Source: Petunia secreta
Taxonomy: Eukaryota > Streptophyta > Magnoliopsida > Solanales > Solanaceae
Assembly: GCA_029990175.1 (NCBI GenBank)
Contig: JARKIP010000021.1
Span: 15,133,501-15,197,500 of the forward strand
Direction: 5' to 3'
DNA: 64,000 nucleotides
A program made the translations under genes and the position numbers. This document shows positions 56,413 to 64,000 of this stretch, one piece after another. The notes under the pieces are model-generated. The model was not told the origin of the DNA. It did no database searches and saw only the letters and a program-made list of their open reading frames with translations. Positions within the stretch are counted from its first letter, which is position 1. The number at the start of each line of letters is the position of its first letter.

Positions 56413-56779
56413 CCTAAACCTAATTCATATGGAACAGTCCCCTTCTCTCTTTCCTCATTCCTTTCCTTCTCTCCTTCCTCCTTCATTTCCTTCTTTCTTC
56501 TTTGTGTCCTAGAGAGATTTAGAAAATCTGTAAAAATTTATTTACTTTATTATTTTTCTTTAATTTGTATTATAATGTAATTTTTATTTTGCCTAATCCT
56601 TTATTTGTATTTTTTTTTTCTGTATTTCCTTTTGGTAATTATTATCTATACACTTATCTTTAAGTTTTTTTTTCATTTTGATTGATGATCATTGAATTAA
56701 ATTTGACGTTCTTGTGAATTTTTTTTTACTTCTTATGCTTGATTAAGATATTTTAAGGTTCTTATTGACAATAGCAATT

Positions 56780-57695
56780 AGATATTGTTGTTGCTCATTG
56801 CACATAGCTTAAAGTCTTGGCTATTGCCATTAATACAGAGACTTTCTCTGCAAGTAGCTTATATTGCACAGAGATTAAAGTCTTGGATATTGCCAAGACT
56901 TGAAGAGACTTTCTCTGCAAGTTGCCTATTGCATAGATCTTAAAGTCTTGGCTATTGCCAATACTTGCAGAGACTTTGTCTGCAGGTTGCCTATTGCACC
57001 AGATCGTAAAGTATTTGCAAGTGTCAATACTTTCAGAGACTTCCCCTACAAGTTGCCTCCTTCTACCCGACCTTAAAGTGTTGGCTATTGCCAAAAGTTG
57101 CAGAGAATTTGGTAACATCACTTGGGTGGTGTTACCACTTATAAAAAGAAGTTGGTTTCTTGATTTGTCCAGTGATAATAAGTTGACCCTTAATGACGAT
57201 GTTCGTAACTTTCATTCAATCTTGTTTTTATTTTTCTTGTGTTAGATTCCACTTTGATTTCCTAGTTAAGGCGCCCATTGCACCAGAGCTTGAACTCTTG
57301 GCAATAACCAAGACGTGCGGAGACTTTCTCACAAATTACCCAATGCAACAAGGCTTGAAGTCTTGGCAATTGCCAAGAAGTCTATGCAAGGTGCCCATTG
57401 CACCTGAGCTTGAACTTTTGGCAATAGTCAAGACTTGAAGAGACTTTCTCTGCAAATTACCCACTGCAACAGCGTTTGAAGTCTTGGCAATTGCCAAGAA
57501 GTCTGTGCAAGGTGCCCATTGCACCAGAGCTTGAACTCTTGGCAATAGCCAATACTTGCAGAGACTTTCTCTGTAAATTGGCCACTACAACAGGGCTTGA
57601 AGTCTTGGCAATTGCCAGGAAGTCTTTGTAAGGTGCCCATTGCACCAGAGCTTAAACTTTTGGCAATAGCCAAGATTTGTATAGACTTTCTTTTG
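56780..57695. repeat. CTTGGCAATTGCCAAG tandem array, second copy
   Basis: Same alternating units of about 55 and 66 bp as 2990-4120. Confidence 0.8.
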
Positions 57696-59819
57696 CAGCG
57701 TGCGAGGCGCGTTCTATGATTCTTTCTAGGAGATAAGGTAGTTAATTCGGTATAACGTTTTCTATTTACAATCTACCATATTGTATAAGGACTCACTGCT
57801 TCATTATTTGGACATGTAATTATTGTTACAAAATTAATTTGCTGCTGATTATGTTATTAATCTAGCGTTCAATTTTATATAAAGCAATACATTAATTATG
57901 CAAATTGTCAAAAAATCATGGTGGAAGGTAGGCTACTATAGTCAAAGTATGTTAGAAATCAACAAAAAAACTTTAGCGTTGTAAATGAGAATATAATTTC
58001 AGTAAATTTTACTAAATCACAGGGGAGGTTGAAGAAGCGTAGAGGTCGATTCCACGACCACAATGATCTTATGTGTGTTTGATCCAAGAAGAATAATTTG
58101 GTTTGCACGATAAAGGATTTGATTTTTTTTTTCTTTTAAAAAAAAAAATCTACTCATAGCTATATAGTCCAATGAAAGTGATTAGAATGAAATGGACTAC
58201 TAAAGTTGGTAATAGAAAAGATGGAATGCAAATAACTACAAACAAAACAAATAGTCCAAAAGAAAAAGAAGCCCAACAAATTATATGTGCCACAACCTGG
58301 ATGGTTAGAAAGAGATGAACAATGAAAAGAAAATAATAGAGAAATACTAACAATTAAATTTCAATTTCTAACAAGCTGAGATATGTAGAAATGCCAATCG
58401 AAATAAAATTAAGAAAAGTAATAACAAACGAAGATTAGAAAATAAGAAAGGCCAAATCAATGCTTCACCAAATATTATATTATTGACATACATTAAACAT
58501 GAAATTTCGAAATAACAAAAATAAAAAGAATTTATTTGCACCAACTAGATGGCCCTATTCGTAGCGTAGATAGCACGTTATTAGAATCTTGAATTTAACA
58601 ATACTTTATTAAAAGATTTTAAGAGTTATCTCTTTCCGACCTTTAAATTTCAAATCCTTATACTAATTAGTATTAGAAAAGTAATAACTGCATCACCTTA
58701 CCTTGGCGTCTTTAGTAATTTTAATATTTGTTAGGAGGAATAATAGTATTTTCACTTACCTTGGCGTCTTTAGTATTTTTAATATTTGTTAGAAGGAATA
58801 ATAGTATTTTTACATTTTCTCTCCAGCATAAATTAAAGCTTGAACCTAAAGATCGAGGGTGGAAGTGTTCAACCACTAGAGCAACAATTATGTATATTTC
58901 ATCGATGATTAGTATGAGACAAAATATAGCAATATATTCCTTATGTCCCTAAAAAAGTACAAAGTCAACCCATCTCGCTCCCAAATGAGATTGCGAGTAT
59001 ACATTTTAATATTTATTCATATAAAATTTATACACTCAAAATGTATGCCTATTATATCATTGTAAAATATAATCCACAATCTAATATGGTTAAGAATAAT
59101 AAGAAATTATTTAAAACATATTGAATTATTTGATTATCTAATACATGAATAACACTCTCTCAAATAGGAAAGGGTAAATAGTTTATTATTACCAAGAGGA
59201 TGACGATATAGATGAAGTTCCTCAATCCTAAATCAGATATTATCGACTCGAGCTTTGAAAATTATGAAACTTATGATACGGAGCGTCTTACCTTTTAATA
59301 GGCCTTTTGCTATGCAAATTTGGAAAACTAGCTGGGCCATTATGTACTAGATATACATAAAAAGGAGTAAATCGCATTTAACTTTTTATTAATTTTTAGA
59401 ATGTAATTAATCAGTAGATGTAAATTGAATGCCAATAAAAAAGATCATAAACAAATAGTAGTCGATGGGATTTTAGATTTTAAAAAACTTTTATAGATAC
59501 ATGTCGAAATTTGTGCTCGTTATCATTTTTTGAAGCAGTAGACGAGAAATAGTCGGGGTTCGTAAAATTTTAGATAAACAGCCACCGCCAATAAACCTCC
59601 ATATTTTTTATGAGTTTTAGTTCAAAAATGAAGGCAAGTGACTGAAGTTTGAAGTGAAAAAATCTAAGTTTAAGAAGAAATATCAAAATTCTCAAATTCC
59701 AATATTTTTTCCTAATTTTTGCTTCAAATTTCCCAGACATTTTGAAAGGAAATTCATGAATATTTCTCGTCCTAGAGTTTGAACTTCCATGGTTTAGAAT
59801 ATTACAAATGTTGGCTATT
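57696..59819. other. AT-rich non-coding region
   Basis: No gene is supported. The only repeats noticed are the 58-bp duplication at 58697-58812 and a 17-bp sequence near 59288-59304 that returns at 61462-61478. Confidence 0.5.
58697..58812. repeat. 58-bp tandem duplication
   Basis: CTTACCTTGGCGTCTTTAGT, AATTTTAATATTTGTTAGGAGG, AATAATAGTATTTT occurs twice in a row with very few changes. Confidence 0.8.
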
Positions 59820-61375
59820 CTTCATTTAACACCCTCAAAAGTGGATATTCTTCCAAATTGCCCTCTTTTAATACAAAAAATTTCACCTAGTGCCCTCAAT
59901 AAGACATGGTCTTACCTAATTGCTCCCACTTACAAATGTTTTAAGTAAATACCCTCCACATCATATCCCCCTTATGAAAGGACTATTTTGCCCCAAAACT
60001 TGTTTAATTTACGCTGAACATGTTTCCTTCTCTCTTTCCCTATTCCTGGACTCCATCTTTCTTCTTTGTATGCTGGAAATTTGGGATTTTTTCTTGTGTT
60101 TGCTTGATTCCAGTGAATTGAAGGTTTTTATTGCCTATGGCTATTAAATATTCATGTTTGCATAGAGCTTAAAATCTTGACCATGGCCAAAAGTTGCATA
60201 GACTTTCTTTGCAAGGTGCTTGTTGCAGTAGAGTTTAAAGTCTTGACTATTGTCAATACTTGCAGAGATGTTCCGTGTAAGTTGTCGCTTCCACCAGAAC
60301 TTAGAGTCTTGGCTATTGCCAAGAGTTGCAGAGACTTTGTCTCCAACTTATTCACTGCAGAAGAGGTAGAAGTCTTGGCAATTGCCAATACTCTTAGAGA
60401 TTTTTAGTGTAAGGTCCCCCTTGCAGCAGAACTTAAAGTCTTGGCTATTGCCAAGAGCTGCAGAGACTTTGTCTGCAAGTTTTGCACTGCAATATAAATA
60501 AAAATCTTGGGGCGATTGCCAATACTTGCAGAGACTATTTATACAAGTTGCTCCTTCCACTAGAGTTTAAAGTCCTGGCAATTGTCAATACTTGCAGAGA
60601 CTATTTGTACAAGTTGCCCCTTCCGCTGGAGTTTAAAGTGTTGGCTATTGGCAATAGTTGTAGAGACTTTTTCTGTAGTTGTAGAGACTATGGCAACATG
60701 GCTAAAGTCTTGCCAATAGGCAAGAAGTCTCTACAGGCCTCCCATTGCAGTAGAGTTTAAAGTCTTGGCTATTGCCAATACTTTATAGATTTTCAGTGTA
60801 AGTTTTCTTTTACAGCAGAACTTAAAGTCTTGGCTATTGCCAAGACTTGCAGAGATTTTTTTTCTGAAGTTGGCCAGTGCAAGAGGGCTTAGTCTTGGCA
60901 ATAGCCAAGAAGTCTCTCCCAGGTGCCCATTGCACCAGAGCTTAAACTCTTAGCTATAAGCCAAGGTTTGCAGAGACTTTCTCTGCAAGTTGGTACTTTC
61001 AACAGGCCATAGAGTCTTGGCAATAGGCAAGAAGTGTATGTAGGGTGCTTATTGCACCAGAGCTTAAACTCTTGGCAATAGTTGCAGAGAACTTCACCCT
61101 TGCAACTTGAAGAAATCTTACGTTAAATCTTCTCTTGAACAGAGCAATCTGTAAAAGGAATGGGATTTTATGGTTTTCTTGATAGCGTGAATGAAGAAAA
61201 TGAGGGGAGAGACTGGGGCGCGTCTTTTTATTGATTTGTAGGGATATTTTGGTCCGAAAAAAGTTTCATTAAACTAATGAGGATATTTTTGCTAAACATC
61301 TGTTAATGATGGCATTTTGGCAAACCAAAGCTTCCCGTGTCATATTTTTGCAAATGAGCCCTTTTAATAGGGGAA
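59820..61375 (+). mobile_element. Third copy of the palindromic-repeat family
   Basis: It starts with text like TTTCACCTAGTGCCCTCAAT, AAATGTTTTAAGTAAATACC, carries the tandem array (60150-61100) and ends with the shared module TTTCATTAAACTAATG, TTGGCAAACCAAAGCTTCCC, GTGTCATATTTTTGCAA. This matches the right part of the first copy (4330-4415). Clear long inverted ends were not found. Confidence 0.6.
60150..61100. repeat. GTCTTGGCTATTGCCAAGA tandem array, third copy
   Basis: More diverged units of the array seen at 2990-4120. Typical unit text is CTTGGCTATTGCCAAGA, TTGCAGAGACTTTGTCTGCAA. Confidence 0.75.
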
Positions 61376-61611
61376 AGTGCAGAAATAGTCATTTTTTGGC
61401 TCGCCTTTAAATAGATAAAAGCTAAATGACAGGGGAAAAAGCGGCTCTCTGGCGAAAGATTTTACCTTTTAATAGGCCCTTTTCATTTCCATGACTCTTC
61501 ATTTACTTTCTCGCTCATCAATCACCTGACAGACTCCATCGAACATCACTCTTACTTTCACAGATCTCTCGGTAATCACTTTTTCTCTCTCCCTGTATAT
61601 GTTCTACTTCT

Positions 61612-61714
61612 ATGAAACAGTCTCTCCATCTTAGTGAAGTAAGGTCTGCGCACATCTCACCCTCCTGATACCCCACTCGTGGGATAAAACTGGCTGTGTT
61701 GCTGCTGTATTTAT
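61612..61714 (+). mobile_element. 3' part of a plant SINE
   Basis: GAAACAGTCTCTCCATCTTA, then AAGGTCTGCGCACATCTCAC, CCTCCTGATACCCCACTCGT, GGGATAAAACTGG, ending GTTGCTGCTGT. This is the well-known 3' end shared by many plant SINEs, with a degenerate TTG-type tail. The tRNA-derived head is not recognisable. Confidence 0.7.
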
Positions 61715-62049
61715 ATGTTCCTACTTTTTGTATATCCTGCAAAAAATGCTAGGGTTCGTATTTACTGTTACTTATGTCCTAGGGTTTTTTCCCTATCATC
61801 ATACCTTTTATTTCAGTTTAGTTATATAGTAATTGTTAATTTTGTTTTTGCCCGACGCTTCTTGTGGATTAGTTTTTTCCCTATCATCATAGCTTTTGCT
61901 TTTGTTGTTGTTTCGTGTCGAAGGTGAATTTTTTATATTCTTTAATTTTTAGCTTCTCACATTGTTGTGGAGACATTACATTGTGTTTAGTCCATCGGAA
62001 ACTCGCTATTGAATTCACATAGCTGATAAATAAATGAAATACTGAAAGG
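61715..62049. other. Non-coding, T-rich
   Basis: A short motif TTTTTTCCCTATCATCATA occurs twice (61787 and 61874). Nothing else is identifiable. Confidence 0.45.
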
Positions 62050-62195
62050 CAAAAACTTATTTGCACCGGTGTTCACACCAAACTTGGTGTACGACATGTA
62101 TTTGCACGTATACTTTGCTCACTTAATCATAGTTAATTAACATGTACGTAAATTGAGATTTTCTGGTGTAAACACTCGGCACTGATAATTTTTTC
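62050..62195. mobile_element. Short MITE-like inverted repeat
   Basis: GCACCGGTGTTCACACCA on the left pairs in inverse with TGGTGTAAACACTCGGCAC on the right. It is about 130-145 bp and AT-rich inside. No target duplication is fixed. Confidence 0.5.
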
Positions 62196-63389
62196 ACTAT
62201 GCATAAATTAGCTGTGATGCCAAGTGAAAGGATTAGGATTATGGTTATTTCCTTTCCAGGACAATTTGAAAGTAATTTGGAGGGAATAAGCGTTCTTCAC
62301 AACTTAGTTTGTATGCGGAAGTTCTTAATATGCATATGGAGTGGCCTCTTGCATGTCGTGAAGCTCGTTATTACCTCTTCGTTATTGAGTTGCTGCATGA
62401 TTTTTAATGCTTACCTTTTCAGAAAAAAAAAAAAATTGTTGCATGTTAATGTTGGAGGTGGTTGCGCCAACTTCGGCACTTGACCAATCTACTAGGTAGC
62501 TTGCTGTCGCCTACAGCCATTGGTGCTCTGCAGTGGCAGATGTAGCTTATTAGCTAATGGAGAGTAAACCTGCCGACTAGGGGAGTGGGTGCAAACAGAC
62601 TCCCAGTGAGTGTTCTAATAGAACTCATACCTGAGATCTCCAAGATGCATGATAATAACATGAAATTTTTGATAGTTTATGTGCATCTTTGAATTTAAGC
62701 TGACGTTGTGAAGAGATGACCCTTTTTGAATTCGTTTCTATAAGCTGGCCGTCAGTGGTTCATATGTTATGCTCCAAAACTTTATATGTTTATGCTCCAT
62801 TGCTGTCTGAGTATGCCTCAAAGCTTAGTTTTGTTTTGGTTACTTCTGTCTCTGATGTTATCTTCTCTCTGTTTCGCTCAAATTTATTCTAGAGATTAAT
62901 TATACTTTTGACTGGCTGTTCCATTCACATTCCTTTCAGATAATAGGTAATTGGAAAGGCTTCCAATATTCTCTCCCACAACCTTTCTGAAGAAAAGGAT
63001 AAGGGAAGCTGCTGTACCACAAGGAAAATTTTCTGCATGACCTCTTGACATTTCTGCAATGTCAGGGTTACTCAATGTATTCATCTTTCTGTACAAAAAT
63101 TACTTGTATATTGATATTTGAGTTTTTTTTTTCTTTTTTTTCTTTTTTGTATCCATTGCTCTTCGGATGGGGGGAAAATGTTATTCTTTTTGAGTTGGCA
63201 TTTTTTTCTGGTCACTTTCCTATTTTTGAAGAAGACTCACTGGCTCGGAGCTGATTTTTGTACTAGAAGTTGGTCAATGGTGATATAATCTAATCCCACC
63301 TCCTGTCTTGGATTAGAGTGATCATGCTAATTGCTATCCAATGTATATGACAGTTGACTGGATATGGAGTTTAGGCGGTTAATATGACT
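62196..63389. other. Non-coding region
   Basis: Several short frames on both strands (for example 62199-62483 + and 62896-63096 -) show no domain or motif that I recognise. Confidence 0.45.
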
Positions 63390-63630
63390 GACCCAAGGGT
63401 GTAATCTAGTGGTCATTAACTCATTACAATGGATGCAAACCTTGGAGTCCATGGTTCAAATCCTAGCAGATACAAGAAAATATTAGGTGAGTTTTTCCCA
63501 TCCGCATCGGCCTTGGTCGCCAGAGTTAGCGATACTTGTACTTGTGTTGGTTGGAGGTAGCAAGTACCTGGTAAAATATTCGAGGTACCCGTAGCCTGAC
63601 CCAAAACCTCCGCTACCAAAAAAGAAATTA
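63390..63630 (+). mobile_element. TS-type Solanaceae SINE
   Basis: The tRNA-like head has A-box text GTGTAATCTAGTGG and B-box GGTTCAAATCC. The body reads GAGTTTTTCCCATCCGCATC, GGCCTTGGTCGCCAGAGTTA, GGAGGTAGCAAGTACCTGG, TCGAGGTACCCGTAGC, ending CTACCAAAAAAG. The head and body fit the TS SINE family of tobacco and relatives, moderately diverged. It supports a solanaceous origin. Confidence 0.8.
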
Positions 63631-64000
63631 GTTGTAGTGTATACTAAGTAATGGTTGAAAAGTTACTTTAATAGAGAGAAATCCACATCAAAGTTCAAAA
63701 TTTGAAAATTAAATAAATTTGATTTCTGAACATTGTGAAAGTTCTACAGAATACATTGTTAGTAGAATAGCGTCAAACAACTTGAAACATCCCAAAAGGA
63801 AAGGGTGCGATAAGAATTTAGCACGAAAGGAGTATCTATTTGTGTTGTTGAAAGGCTAATGGGTCCTTTTGGTTCTCTTTTTTCCTGAAAATATTTTATC
63901 TTAAAACATTTTGGTATTACTTTGGACAACTTTCACTCTTTCTATTCACTACTTCGTTGGAGCGGATCATTACTAGACTTTGAATAGAATGAAATGCTGT
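63631..64000. other. Non-coding right edge
   Basis: No feature is recognised before the window ends. Confidence 0.45.

Larger units (their letters stand above)
55065..57695 (+). mobile_element. Truncated second copy of the 2029-4756 repeat family, split by a hAT element
   Basis: It aligns with about 2519-3905 of the first copy (AAATTTCACGCAGT, AAATGTTTTAAGTAAATGCC, GGAACAGTCTCC, then the CTTGGCAATTGCCAAG array). A hAT element (55205-56412) lies inside. The long inverted ends are missing on both sides, and the alignment stops at about 57695 within the array. Confidence 0.65.

Noticed and set aside
59287..61478. Long TIRs at the ends of the third palindromic-repeat copy
   Set aside because: The text near 59540 and 61380 (GAAATAGTC) matches in direct, not inverse, orientation, so no terminal inverted repeat can be claimed.
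62896..63096. Minus-strand ORF as a host exon
   Set aside because: No domain, splice context or homology is recognisable. It is short and isolated.

Overview
The window is plant nuclear DNA, almost certainly from the family Solanaceae. It has split genes with GT-AG introns, plant LTR-retrotransposon lineages (copia, Tat-type gypsy, and a gypsy element with an initiator-Met tRNA primer site), MULEs with 9-bp target duplications, hAT elements with 8-bp duplications, and two SINEs. One SINE (about 63390-63630) matches the Solanaceae TS type. I cannot name the genus. Roughly 80-85% of the window is transposon-derived, and much of it is nested.

Layout. 1-548 is the 3' end of a gypsy LTR. 2029-4756 is a MULE-like element with long inverted ends, exact 9-bp duplications and an interior built of short palindromes. 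5540-28120 is a cluster of MULE and fold-back elements. Its centrepiece is an 18.6-kb MULE (6966-25521, exact 9-bp duplication ATAAACAAA). It carries a DUF1985/Ulp1-type C48 cysteine protease gene on the + strand facing a truncated MURA transposase on the - strand, which is the arrangement of the Kaonashi (KI-MULE) class. A 9-kb LTR retrotransposon (9590-18595) sits inside one exon of the protease gene, and a 1.2-kb element interrupts the transposase gene. 28449-49574 is a minus-strand copia element. Its leader holds an extra gag-like ORF and one hAT copy. Its 5' LTR was split first or second by another hAT copy (36331-37534) and by an 11.6-kb Tat-lineage gypsy element (37731-49355).

The Tat element has two 660-bp LTRs differing at about four positions, so it is young. 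Its gag-pol is one reading frame of 1872 codons with three in-frame stops, the first in a UAG-CAA-UUA context. Between pol and the 3' LTR lies an antisense, four-exon gene with every splice site and phase intact (919 residues) and its own TATA box.

The only convincing non-transposon gene is at 50534-54607 (+, nine exons): a secreted or membrane-anchored malectin-like/LRR protein with one transmembrane segment and no kinase domain. The right end (55075-64000) holds two more copies of the palindromic-repeat family, a third hAT element, a MITE-like inverted repeat and the two SINEs.

How the parts relate. Most of these are selfish elements. The nesting gives a relative order: KI-MULE before the LTR element inside it, and copia before both the hAT and the Tat insertion in its LTR. 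In-frame stops across three unrelated elements are nearly all one C-to-T change from Gln or Arg codons, consistent with methylation-driven decay.
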